From the NCBI GenBank assembly GCA_902806395.1, contig CADCWH010000038.1, positions 1-7,555 on the forward strand: DNA of 7,555 nt. Reading direction: 5' to 3'. A model generated the notes under the pieces. It saw only the letters and a list, made by a program, of their open reading frames with translations. It was not told the origin of the DNA and did not search any database. Of the stretch, positions 1 to 5,983 are shown in pieces (position 1 is the stretch's first letter; the number at the start of each line of letters is the position of its first letter). Made by a program: the position numbers and the translations under genes. The DNA comes from an uncultured Thermomicrobiales bacterium (GTDB lineage: Bacteria; Chloroflexota; Chloroflexia; Thermomicrobiales; UBA6265).

Positions 1-768
1 CGGACCCAACGCCGGGACGAGCGAGGCGTTGCCTATGTCCGGTTCAACCTGGGCCGGGCGTTGATCGCTACCGGCGACGTGGGGGCCGGTCGAGTGGAAC
101 TCCAGCTTGCCCTCGACGGCTTCCGGGTCATCGGGGAAAAGATCGGCCTGGCCGACGCCCTATTCGAGCTCGGCTCACTAGCCCTGGACCAGGGCGATCC
201 CGCCACCGCCCTCCCCCTGATCCGAGAATCGCTCGCGATACGGACCGAATTGGGTGACGTCCGTGGGCTCCTCGCCACGATCGACCTGATCGGTTGGCTC
301 GCCGCGCGGCGGGGCAGGTCCGATCGGGCAGCCTACCTACTGACCATCGTCGATGCCCAGCGGCAACGACTCGGCATCCCCCGCACACCAATCGCCGCAG
401 CCGTCCATACCCGGGTCGTGGCCGGCATCGCCAGCGCCACCCGGCTGGGCGACACCGCCCCGGTCGCCACCACAGAATCCTTCGACGCCGCCCTGGCCGA
501 AGCGGGGGCCGAACTCGCCACCCCGGGTCGCGATGACTCGGGTACCCTGGGCGAGCCCCGGTTCGGGAACGCCCGGTCGTCCCTCTCGACCCGCGAGAGC
601 GAGGTCTTGCGCCTGGTGGCCGAGGGCCTGACCGACCAAGCGATCGCCGAGCGCCTCTCGCTGAGTCGCCGGACGGTCACCACTCACGTCGCCAACATCC
701 TGACCAAGCTCGACCAGTCCTCCCGGGCGGCCGCGGTCGCCTACGCGGTCCAGAACGGCTTGGTCTAG
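1..768 (+). CDS. TPR-containing LuxR-family transcriptional regulator, C-terminal part (5' end outside window)
   Basis: The frame is open from the first base, so the gene begins upstream; 255 residues are visible. An internal TTG at 61 could be read as a start, but the helical repeat pattern continues upstream of it, so I treat the gene as truncated by the window. Visible residues ~1-150 are paired amphipathic helices of TPR type ([19 protein letters not shown] is one unit). After a variable linker, residues 195-255 form a LuxR/GerE helix-turn-helix: [19 protein letters not shown], then [20 protein letters not shown] with the recognition helix, then a dimer helix ending at the stop. In known large MalT/LAL-like regulators an N-terminal ATPase precedes such TPRs and the C-terminal HTH binds promoters; that N-terminal part cannot be seen here. 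The target and inducer are unknown. It is convergent with the next gene, 66 bp away. The HTH assignment is near certain; the ATPase part is inference. Confidence 0.93.
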   Translation, partial: RTQRRDERGVAYVRFNLGRALIATGDVGAGRVELQLALDGFRVIGEKIGLADALFELGSLALDQGDPATALPLIRESLAIRTELGDVRGLLATIDLIGWLAARRGRSDRAAYLLTIVDAQRQRLGIPRTPIAAAVHTRVVAGIASATRLGDTAPVATTESFDAALAEAGAELATPGRDDSGTLGEPRFGNARSSLSTRESEVLRLVAEGLTDQAIAERLSLSRRTVTTHVANILTKLDQSSRAAAVAYAVQNGLV

Positions 769-791
769 GCATCCGCCGGGCTGGACGGCTC

Positions 792-817
792 GCCCTGACA
801 TGGATCGCTGCCAGGGC
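792..817. terminator. Weak hairpin between convergent genes
   Basis: In the 66-bp gap between the LuxR-type gene and the DUF2891 gene, GCCCTG (792-797) pairs with CAGGGC (812-817) around a 14-nt loop. The stem is short and no T-run follows on either strand. It could act as a bidirectional terminator, but the support is thin and such stems arise easily in GC-rich DNA. Confidence 0.25.
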
Positions 818-834
818 TCCGCCCCGGTGCGCCC

Positions 835-1875
835 TCAGGACAACAGCGCCACCGCATAGGCTGCCAGCCAGTGCTCAGTCATGTAGTCTCCCCCGACGAC
901 GTGGGGCAGGGCGGCAGTGGCCTGCCGTTCCGCGCCGGCGAGCAGCGGCCCGACCCGGGGATCACCCGTCGGCAGGCGATCCGCCAGGGCGGTCATCGCC
1001 CAGGCCCGGCTCAGGTTCAACCCGAGCAGATGAGCGAGTTGGCCATCTGAGACATCGGTGACCGTGACCGGGCGGAAGAGCGTCGCCGGTCGAGATTCGG
1101 CCAGGTCCGGCAAGAAGCTGGCGAGCCAGGCCGGAAACTCCGCCCGCGGGAGGACCCGGCTCATCAGCTCGGCCTCGGCCAGTGCCGCCGACAGGAAATC
1201 CGCCCCGGATGGTTCGTAGTGCGCTGGGTAGTCCCGGTCCCCGGCGAACCACCGCTGGGCCCCCTCCTCAATCGACCGGGCCAACCCCCCGTCACCGCGT
1301 TCGGACCGCCAGCGGGCATGGTCGAGGGAGAGGGAGAGGCCGAAGGCGGTATTGGGGTGCATCCCCGTGCGCTGCGGGTAGGTGAGGCGGGGTATCCACG
1401 CTTCCAAACCGGCCGCGAAGTGGTCCGCGAGCGGCCGGACGGCCGTGGCCCACCGGCGCCCGTCCGGATCGTCCCAGGTCTCCAGTTCGTGGGCCAGGGT
1501 GAGCGCCCAACCCCAACCATAGGGGCGCTCGATGGTCCGGTGATGGTGAGCGGCGAAGAACGCCACTTCGGTCGCCAGGTTCTCGGGGGTGAGCAAGGTG
1601 TCCAGGACGCGCCGCGCTCCGGCCCCGCCGGCGATCGAGGGGAACCGGCGCAGGAGCCGCACCATGACCCACACCATCTCGACGCAGGAGTGCCAGTCGA
1701 AGGCACCATAGAAGGCAGGATGTGCCGCCCGGTGAGACGGGATCGGGCCCGGTCCGATGGCCACGACGGGCGACATGCTCGGGTACTCGCGAGTCACGTT
1801 GGCGGCGGCCACGGCGAGGTACCGGTCGGCCTCGGCCGACAAAATTTCCGCCCGTCGTCCCACGTCGAAGGTCAT
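835..1875 (-). CDS. DUF2891 family protein
   Basis: A 346-residue protein without signal peptide or membrane segment, so probably cytoplasmic. I recognise the DUF2891 family from the N-terminal signature HPAFYGAFDWHS (residues 52-63). Later conserved-looking blocks are ERPYGWGWALTLAHEL (116-131), HPNTAFGLSLSLDHARW (173-189), YEPSGADFLSAALAEAELMS (220-239), HLLGLNLSRAWAM (282-294) and YMTEHWLAAYAVALLS at the C-terminus. These regularly spaced helical blocks with His, Trp, Glu and Asn resemble an alpha/alpha-toroid, as in some carbohydrate-active enzymes; that is inference and no reaction can be assigned. The length fits a full single-domain member. The ATG at 1873-1875 is preceded by AAGGGG about 10 nt upstream, and a promoter-like element lies just beyond. 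The protein has no lysine at all, in line with the arginine bias of the window. It is monocistronic as far as can be seen, convergent with the LuxR-type gene. Confidence 0.88.
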   Translation of the reverse strand: MTFDVGRRAEILSAEADRYLAVAAANVTREYPSMSPVVAIGPGPIPSHRAAHPAFYGAFDWHSCVEMVWVMVRLLRRFPSIAGGAGARRVLDTLLTPENLATEVAFFAAHHHRTIERPYGWGWALTLAHELETWDDPDGRRWATAVRPLADHFAAGLEAWIPRLTYPQRTGMHPNTAFGLSLSLDHARWRSERGDGGLARSIEEGAQRWFAGDRDYPAHYEPSGADFLSAALAEAELMSRVLPRAEFPAWLASFLPDLAESRPATLFRPVTVTDVSDGQLAHLLGLNLSRAWAMTALADRLPTGDPRVGPLLAGAERQATAALPHVVGGDYMTEHWLAAYAVALLS

Positions 1876-1892
1876 CGGAGGGCCCCTTACCT

Positions 1893-1902
1893 ACGTATAC
1901 GT
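1893..1902. promoter_or_regulatory. Palindrome ACGTATACGT overlapping the putative -10 box
   Basis: ACGTATACGT is a perfect 10-bp inverted repeat centred 23-24 bp upstream of the DUF2891 ATG and covers the proposed -10 hexamer. A repressor bound here would block initiation. It shares the ACGTA core with the palindrome at 3801-3812 upstream of the secreted-protein gene on the same strand. The palindrome is seen directly; the operator role is inference. Confidence 0.3.
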
Positions 1903-1923
1903 GATACCCGTCGGGGCGAGCAA
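1894..1923 (-). promoter_or_regulatory. Putative promoter of the DUF2891 gene
   Basis: Read on the minus strand, TTGCTC (1918-1923) and TATACG (1894-1899) are separated by 18 nt, giving a sigma70-like -35/-10 pair of modest quality (3/6 and 4/6 consensus matches). Transcription from it would leave a leader of about 10 nt before the ATG, containing the AAGGGG ribosome-binding site. This is one of the few AT-richer patches nearby. No motif search was possible, so the call is tentative. Confidence 0.35.
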
Positions 1924-2043
1924 ATGCGTAAAAAGGCCGATGTGGTAGCCGGGCCGGGATGGCATCCTGGTTCGTGCGAGGGGCGACCCGTCGCACGTGG
2001 CCACCCTTCGGAACGATCAATCACCCCGGCAAGGTACGACTCC

Positions 2044-2349
2044 ATGGCACGAGAATGGATAAAACCTAACGGAGACGCTCGATCCACGGCCAGCGAGTTC
2101 CGGGGCGCCCCACAGCCCGGTTCCCATCTGACGTGGCCCCTCCCGGCCCCCGTATCCTCCGCCCCCGCCTCGTGGTGGGGCCGGCTCCGCAACGCCGCTC
2201 GGGATGTCCACGCTCGAGTGGTGACCCTGCTCGACCAGCCGGCGCCCCGCACGGAACAGGGTGACCGCATCGTCCGCGGCGGGCACTGGGTCGGAGATCC
2301 AGCCGACCCCCGCTCCGCACCCGCCAAGGGGACCGACCGACGCCCCTGA
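2044..2349 (+). CDS. Small hypothetical protein (101 aa)
   Basis: An ATG at 2044 opens a 101-codon frame ending with TGA at 2347-2349. I do not recognise the family. The protein starts MAREWIKPNGDARS, has a Pro/Ser-rich middle (~26-45), then a more ordered, basic stretch with WWGRLRNAARDVHARVVTLL (~44-63) that could form an amphipathic helix, and a polar tail with RIVRGGHWVGDPADPR. There is no signal peptide or membrane segment. AAGG lies about 9 nt before the ATG, a weak ribosome-binding site. Residue composition (three Trp, mixed charge, helix-like periodicity) looks more protein-like than the overlapping frames, which are low-complexity Arg/Pro/Gly/Ser. Against it: the same frame stays open far upstream through the DUF2891 gene's antisense, showing how easily stops are lacking here. 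Its neighbours say nothing about its role. Real-gene probability is about even. Confidence 0.45.
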   Translation: MAREWIKPNGDARSTASEFRGAPQPGSHLTWPLPAPVSSAPASWWGRLRNAARDVHARVVTLLDQPAPRTEQGDRIVRGGHWVGDPADPRSAPAKGTDRRP

Positions 2350-2406
2350 CGCCGATCTCCTTGCCCCCGCTGGGCTCCCCCGGCCGCAGCGTGATGCCTT
2401 CCTCGC

Positions 2407-2453
2407 CCGCTCCCCCGGATGGTGCCTCCCCCCGGCGCCCTCCGGGGGAGCGG
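2407..2453 (-). terminator. Strong hairpin downstream of the secreted three-module gene
   Basis: CCGCTCCCCCGG (2407-2418) and CCGGGGGAGCGG (2442-2453) form a perfect 12-bp stem, starting 4 bp after the stop codon of the minus-strand gene. The 23-nt loop contains a second C-run (2427-2433) that could compete for the same right arm, giving two alternative stems. No T-run follows, as is common in high-GC genomes. Position and strength fit a transcript end or an mRNA-stabilising stem. Confidence 0.55.
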
Positions 2454-2457
2454 TGCG

Positions 2458-3756
2458 TCAGGCCGCTGGGTCGGCCGCGACGTAGGACAGGATTTGGATC
2501 GCGACGACGTCGCCGTCGGCCACGGCGATGTCCCGGGAGAACACGCCACCCGCTCCGGGCTTGCCTTCGCCGACGTAGATGTACGGCTGGTTCGCGGTAT
2601 AGGTGAACCCGGCGTAGCCCTCAGCCGTCGTCTCGACCGACGTCACGGCGGTCCCCTGGTCCTCCGCGGGGGTCGGCGACGCGTAGAGGTCGATCGTCGC
2701 CTCGCCGGCTCCGGACGGTCGACAGGTGTCGGCCGGGACGATCGCGAGCGCGGCCGCGTCGGCCAGTGGGTAGAAAGCGAGTGTCCCAGCCCGGACCGGG
2801 TCCACGCAGACGAAGCGGCGGACCTCGACCGTCACGCCGACTTCCCACGGTTCCACGTAGGCGACAACCGCGACATCAATCCGCTGACCGCGCACCAGGG
2901 AGACCACCGGCGAGACCGCCTCACCGACCGCGACGGAGACGAATGGGCGAACCGGATCGACCTCGAACGCGGCCGTGCCATCGGCCCGTAGGCGTGCCGT
3001 ATCCAGCGTCTCGGCCGACCCGTCGGCCACGAACGACGTCTCGGAGCGGATCGATACCAGGTATTCCCCCTCGGTCGCCGGGCGGCAGCCAGTGAGGTCG
3101 AGGTCGGTGCTCAGCGGGTCGTCGATGATGGCTCGGGTGGTGCCGGCCAGGTCCTCATCCGGGCAGACCGAGACCGCGGCGGTGACCACGCCGGAGGTCA
3201 TGGTGGGGGGTGGGGCGGACGGTTCCTGGCCCCCGGTGAAGCTGAGGACCAGGATCGAACGCTCTCCGTCGTCGGCCGGCAGGTCGACCGAGAATTGCCC
3301 GCCGGCGTCCTGGTCCCCCTGGCCGAGGTAGACGTAGGGCTGGTCACCGGCGTAGCGCAGGGTGACGATCCCGGCGGTGTCCGACTCCGCCGAAGCGACC
3401 TTGGTGCCCCGGTCTTCGGCCGCCGTCGCCGAGGCATAGAGGTCGAGTTCGACCTCGCCCTCGGAGGCGAGGCGGCAACCGGAGTAATCGATCCCAGCGG
3501 TCGGACTGGTCAGGAAGACCGTCCGGCCCGCCAGGGCATCATCGGCACAGACACCGACCTGGGCGAAGATCGTCGTCCCGGCCGCGGTGAGGCCCGTCCC
3601 GGAGACCTGGGCCATCGCCCCGGCGGGCATGGCGCCCAGCAACACCAGGCAGACGATGGGGACAAGAGTCAGGCGGGATCGGAACGGCACCCTCACGCCC
3701 GTTCCGACCACGGGTCGCACGTGGGACATCACTCGTTCGGCGACTCGACTCGACAT
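2458..3756 (-). CDS. Secreted protein with three tandem Cys-pair beta modules
   Basis: A 432-residue exported protein. I chose the ATG at 3754-3756 because AAGGGAG (3764-3770) lies 7 nt upstream; the frame is open 14 codons further, to an ATG without a ribosome-binding site. Residues 25-49 are a signal peptide (basic FRSR, hydrophobic LTLVPIVCLVLLGA, cleavage after AMA49). The mature part is three modules, ~63-174, 190-301 and 309-426, each with two cysteines: C70/C94, C198/C224, C317/C345, probably disulfides. Modules 1 and 3 are clearly homologous: LYAS-T-AED-GT-V-S-E, then QPY-Y-G-G...GG-FS-D. Module 2 is diverged and lacks the QPYxY box. A short Pro-rich linker (PSAPPPT) separates modules 1 and 2. 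No LPxTG, lipobox or C-terminal membrane helix is seen, so it is probably released or loosely attached. No catalytic motif is visible; an adhesive or structural surface role is inference. It is transcribed divergently from the next gene, another secreted modular protein. It contains only two lysines. Confidence 0.85.
   Translation of the reverse strand: MSSRVAERVMSHVRPVVGTGVRVPFRSRLTLVPIVCLVLLGAMPAGAMAQVSGTGLTAAGTTIFAQVGVCADDALAGRTVFLTSPTAGIDYSGCRLASEGEVELDLYASATAAEDRGTKVASAESDTAGIVTLRYAGDQPYVYLGQGDQDAGGQFSVDLPADDGERSILVLSFTGGQEPSAPPPTMTSGVVTAAVSVCPDEDLAGTTRAIIDDPLSTDLDLTGCRPATEGEYLVSIRSETSFVADGSAETLDTARLRADGTAAFEVDPVRPFVSVAVGEAVSPVVSLVRGQRIDVAVVAYVEPWEVGVTVEVRRFVCVDPVRAGTLAFYPLADAAALAIVPADTCRPSGAGEATIDLYASPTPAEDQGTAVTSVETTAEGYAGFTYTANQPYIYVGEGKPGAGGVFSRDIAVADGDVVAIQILSYVAADPAA
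2479..2832 (-). repeat. Protein repeat module 3
   Basis: Residues ~309-426, with C317 and C345, LYASPTPAEDQGTAVTS and QPYIYVGEGKPGAGGVFS. It is nearly colinear with module 1 and ends a few residues before the C-terminus, so no separate anchoring domain follows. Confidence 0.75.
2854..3189 (-). repeat. Protein repeat module 2 (diverged)
   Basis: Residues ~190-301. It retains the opening V-x-V-C-x-D-x-x-A-G-T pattern (C198), the second cysteine in TGCRPATEGEY (C224) and a closing beta-rich stretch. The LYAS/AED block is replaced by SIRSETSFVADGSAETLDT and the QPYxYxG box by RPFVSVAVG. The fold is probably kept while the surface has diverged. Confidence 0.6.
3235..3570 (-). repeat. Protein repeat module 1 of the secreted Cys-pair protein
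   Basis: Residues ~63-174. It carries C70 and C94, the LYASATAAEDRGTKVAS block and the QPYVYLGQG box, and matches module 3 closely at the protein level. DNA similarity is also visible: around 3327-3344 against 2575-2592, and around 3412-3459 against 2659-2706, pointing to an ancestral duplication within the gene. Confidence 0.75.
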
Positions 3757-3783
3757 CTGTGGACTCCCTTCCCAACGGACCAT

Positions 3784-3813
3784 TTGCCAGGCAGTCACGG
3801 GTGTACGTACACT
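3784..3813 (+). promoter_or_regulatory. Putative promoter of the cupin/prealbumin-type secreted gene
   Basis: TTGCCA (3784-3789; 5/6 match to the -35 consensus) is followed after 18 nt by TACACT (3808-3813; 4/6 match to the -10). It overlaps the opposing minus-strand promoter candidate, so the two would compete. It would leave a leader of about 230 nt before the GTG start at 4053. TATCAT (3855-3860) is an alternative -10 but has no convincing -35. Confidence 0.35.
3801..3812. promoter_or_regulatory. Perfect 12-bp palindrome, candidate shared operator
   Basis: GTGTACGTACAC is its own reverse complement. It overlaps the -10 regions of both divergent promoter candidates, so a dimeric regulator bound here could switch both secreted-protein genes. 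The palindrome is seen directly; the operator role is inference. Confidence 0.4.
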
Positions 3814-3841
3814 ATATCACACCGGGTCGCCGTGGTGTCCG
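3811..3841 (-). promoter_or_regulatory. Putative promoter of the secreted three-module gene
   Basis: On the minus strand, TATAGT (3811-3816) is a good -10 hexamer (5/6). CGGACA (3836-3841) with a 19-nt spacer is a poorer -35 (4/6). Initiation about 7 nt after the -10 would give a ~48-nt leader ending with the AAGGGAG ribosome-binding site and the ATG at 3756. Confidence 0.4.
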
Positions 3842-3909
3842 AACGCAAACGCGGTATCATTGGACCCTTGACGGCACGACTGAGCCAGTTCGATCCGGCC
3901 GCATCTCTC

Positions 3910-3940
3910 GGACGTATCCGCAACGGGGCGGGGACGTACC
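3910..3940 (+). repeat. Two direct repeats GGACGTAYC spaced 22 bp
   Basis: GGACGTATC (3910-3918) and GGACGTACC (3932-3940) differ by one base and are 22 bp apart start to start, close to two helical turns, on the same face of the DNA. They lie in the leader region of the plus-strand secreted gene and share the ACGTA core with the palindromes at 1893 and 3801. They could be activator or repressor half-sites; chance is possible. Confidence 0.3.
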
Positions 3941-4052
3941 TAAGAGGTGGGCCGTGAAACCGAATGGGGCTACGCGGCGTCAGGGATGGCAAGATGGCAC
4001 GGCCATCGACTGGACCGGAGAGCGTCCGGACAGATATGGGAGGATGTCACTC

Positions 4053-5960
4053 GTGAGTATGATCACCGACCGGGGATTCGCGTCCCCGTCCCACCGCGGA
4101 GGGCGCATCGCGCCGTCCCGTCCCCTGGGCATCGTCATCGTGATGCTGGTCCTCGCCCTGTTCGCCGCACCGGTGGCGGCCTTCGGGATGATCCAGAACG
4201 ATCCCGACGCACCCTCCCCGGGTCAGGGCCCGACCCAGGTCATCGCCCAGGGCGTGGCGACCCTGCCCGACCAAGCCGCCTGGCGGGTCGTGGCCGACGA
4301 CGCCGAGCCCCTGGAGGACGCACTGCCGGAGGAGCGCGCCCTCGGGTTCGCCGTGGCCGACGAGGGCGGCGTCCTCGTCAATAGCCTCACCTACGGCACA
4401 CAGGCCCGGCTGGCCCCGGGCGAGGCCGCGTTCGTGCCGTCCGGTGCCTTCGAGCAGCGGGCGAGCGTCACCGACGCGACGGTTGGCTACTACCGTATCG
4501 GGCTGGTCCCGGCCGAGAATGCTGCCGACGCCGGCGGCGACGAGCTGGTCTTCGACGGTGACGCGTTCGACGCGCCGTCCGGCAACCGCGACATCGACCT
4601 GGTCGGTGGCGACCTGGAGCAGGACGAGGAGGCCGAGCTGTCGAGCGGCGACAACCCGGCCCTACTGCTCGTCACCGCCGGCGAGGTCACCATCCAGGGT
4701 GGCTCCGACGAGGTCGCGATCGAATCGGGCGACGCCGCCACCGTCCAGGGTGACGTCACGTTGGTTGCCAGCGGCGCCGATGGCGCCAGTTTCGTCGCCG
4801 CCGTGATCGGGGCCGAGGTGCCGCCGATCCCCCGCTTCTCTGGATCCCTGACCCTGGCGGTCGAGGCCTGCGCGCCGGGCCTGACGCCGGCGACCCTCGA
4901 CGCCACCGCCTGTGAATCGGTGACCGGCGATGCCGGCTTCGACATCGATCTGGTGGACGCCAACGGCGACGTTGTCACCACCGACGACACCTTGGAAGAC
5001 GGTGAGCTGTCCTGGCCCGCCTTGACCTTCGGAACCTACACCTTCACCGCACCGACCCAGCCTGAGCCGTTCGACGACTTCCTGCTCACCGACGCAGATG
5101 GCGTGGCGACCCCCGATCTCTCGGTCACGATCGGCCCCGATGAGCCGGACGTGGTCCGGGTCCTGTTCAACTTCCAACCGGAGGAGGTCGCCGAGGGTGA
5201 GATCACCCTCCAGGTCCGGGCCTGCCCGGAGGGAATGACCCCTGAGACGCTGGTCGGGGACGTCTGCGACCTGGCTCCTGAGGGCTACGAGGTGACGATC
5301 ACCGAGGACGCCACCGGTGAGACGCTGACCCTGGCCGATGCCGAGGTCGTGGACGGAACGTTCGTCTTCTCGGGCCTGGCCGTGCGACCCGGCGAGGGCG
5401 ACACCGACACCGGCAACTTCACGGTCACCGAGACCACGTTGCCGCCCGGCTACAGCGAGTACTTGATCGTCGGCGAGCTCCCCGAGCCGAGTGCCGATAG
5501 CTATCTGGTCGTCCTGACCAGCGACGCGCCCGAGGAACTGGTGACGATCTACAACTTCACCACCGAGGACGTGGCGACCCCGCCGGGTGACGATGACGGG
5601 GCCGGCATCGGCTCCGTGACGATCCAGGTCGCGACGTGCCCCGAGGGATCGACTCCGACCTCGTTCGACCCCACCGCCTGTGCCCCAGCCAGCGAGGGAG
5701 GCTTCGAGGTCTTCCTCTACACGCCGGATGGGGGCGCCCTGACGCTCGATGACGCCGTCACCGACGGCGCCACGGTGACCTGGACCGATCTCCCGGCCGG
5801 CACCTACTTCGTCGAGATCACGGGCTTCCCGGCCGGCATCGGGGCGGCCATCGCCACGGACGCAGCGACGGCCTCGAACAATGCCAACGCCTACGAGGCC
5901 GTCGTCGCCGAGGGCGACCCGGACGTTGGCCTGAACTTCTATCTCTTCCCGGAGAGCTAG
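4053..5960 (+). CDS. Secreted acidic protein: two cupin-like domains plus three Cys-pair prealbumin-like modules
   Basis: A 635-residue exported protein. I chose GTG 4053 because GGGAGG (4038-4043) sits 9 nt upstream. ATG 4044 directly abuts that site; ATG 4059 and GTG 3954 (after AGAGG) are alternatives. Residues ~18-43 are a signal peptide (R-PSRP, then LGIVIVMLVLALFAAPVAA). Residues ~60-155 look like a cupin-type beta barrel (ARLAPGEAAFVPSG at 118-131); ~195-256 is a second (PALLLVTAGEVTI... IESGDAATVQGDVTLVA). No metal-binding histidines are present, so a dioxygenase-type reaction is unlikely. Three modules follow at 265-376, 382-504 and 520-635, each opening T-[LI]-x-V-x-x-C-x-x-G-x-T-P with a second Cys exactly 14 residues on (C273/287, 391/405, 529/543) and ending in a beta strand with N-F or N-x-Y: a SpaA/prealbumin-like fold. 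The protein contains no lysine and is very rich in Asp/Glu. It ends NFYLFPES without LPxTG or membrane anchor. A surface or matrix role is inference. Confidence 0.85.
   Translation: MSMITDRGFASPSHRGGRIAPSRPLGIVIVMLVLALFAAPVAAFGMIQNDPDAPSPGQGPTQVIAQGVATLPDQAAWRVVADDAEPLEDALPEERALGFAVADEGGVLVNSLTYGTQARLAPGEAAFVPSGAFEQRASVTDATVGYYRIGLVPAENAADAGGDELVFDGDAFDAPSGNRDIDLVGGDLEQDEEAELSSGDNPALLLVTAGEVTIQGGSDEVAIESGDAATVQGDVTLVASGADGASFVAAVIGAEVPPIPRFSGSLTLAVEACAPGLTPATLDATACESVTGDAGFDIDLVDANGDVVTTDDTLEDGELSWPALTFGTYTFTAPTQPEPFDDFLLTDADGVATPDLSVTIGPDEPDVVRVLFNFQPEEVAEGEITLQVRACPEGMTPETLVGDVCDLAPEGYEVTITEDATGETLTLADAEVVDGTFVFSGLAVRPGEGDTDTGNFTVTETTLPPGYSEYLIVGELPEPSADSYLVVLTSDAPEELVTIYNFTTEDVATPPGDDDGAGIGSVTIQVATCPEGSTPTSFDPTACAPASEGGFEVFLYTPDGGALTLDDAVTDGATVTWTDLPAGTYFVEITGFPAGIGAAIATDAATASNNANAYEAVVAEGDPDVGLNFYLFPES
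4845..5180 (+). repeat. Prealbumin-like module A
   Basis: Residues 265-376. It begins SLTLAVEACAPGLTP, with C273 and C287 14 residues apart, and ends VVRVLFNF. The middle contains DIDLVDANGDVV and LTFGTYTFTAP, the typical strand-turn-strand and G-T-Y pattern of SpaA-like beta sandwiches. Confidence 0.65.
5196..5564 (+). repeat. Prealbumin-like module B
   Basis: Residues 382-504. It begins GEITLQVRACPEGMTP with C391 and C405, has FTVTETTLPPGYSEY typical of SpaA-type domains, and ends LVTIYNFTTED. It is the longest of the three because of an insertion around VRPGEGDTDTG. Confidence 0.7.
5610..5957 (+). repeat. Prealbumin-like module C
   Basis: Residues 520-635. It begins GSVTIQVATCPEGSTP with C529 and C543, contains DLPAGTYFVEITGFPAG, and ends GLNFYLFPES at the stop. 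A Gly/Asp linker (PPGDDDGAGIG) separates it from module B. Confidence 0.7.
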
Positions 5961-5983
5961 GGGGACAGCGCCGGATAGACAGA

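Noticed and set aside
1219..2349. Long open plus-strand frame (376 codons) antisense to the DUF2891 gene
   Set aside because: Its first two thirds mirror a clearly conserved gene on the other strand and give a low-complexity Gly/Arg/Pro-rich product; long stop-free shadows are expected at this GC content. Only the last 101 codons, outside that gene, are kept as a tentative CDS.
1887..2549. 220-codon minus-strand frame covering the gene-poor stretch
   Set aside because: The product is rich in Arg, Pro, Gly and Ser without domain-like blocks, overlaps the end of the secreted protein gene, and has no ribosome-binding site.
3295..3957. Plus-strand frame antisense to the three-module secreted gene
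   Set aside because: It lies opposite a gene with signal peptide and repeated modules, and its own product shows only Gly/Asp/Arg-rich shadow sequence.
4490..5177. Minus-strand frames (166 and 171 codons) opposite the cupin/prealbumin gene
   Set aside because: They are complementary shadows of Asp/Val/Gly codons; no start signal or family motif.
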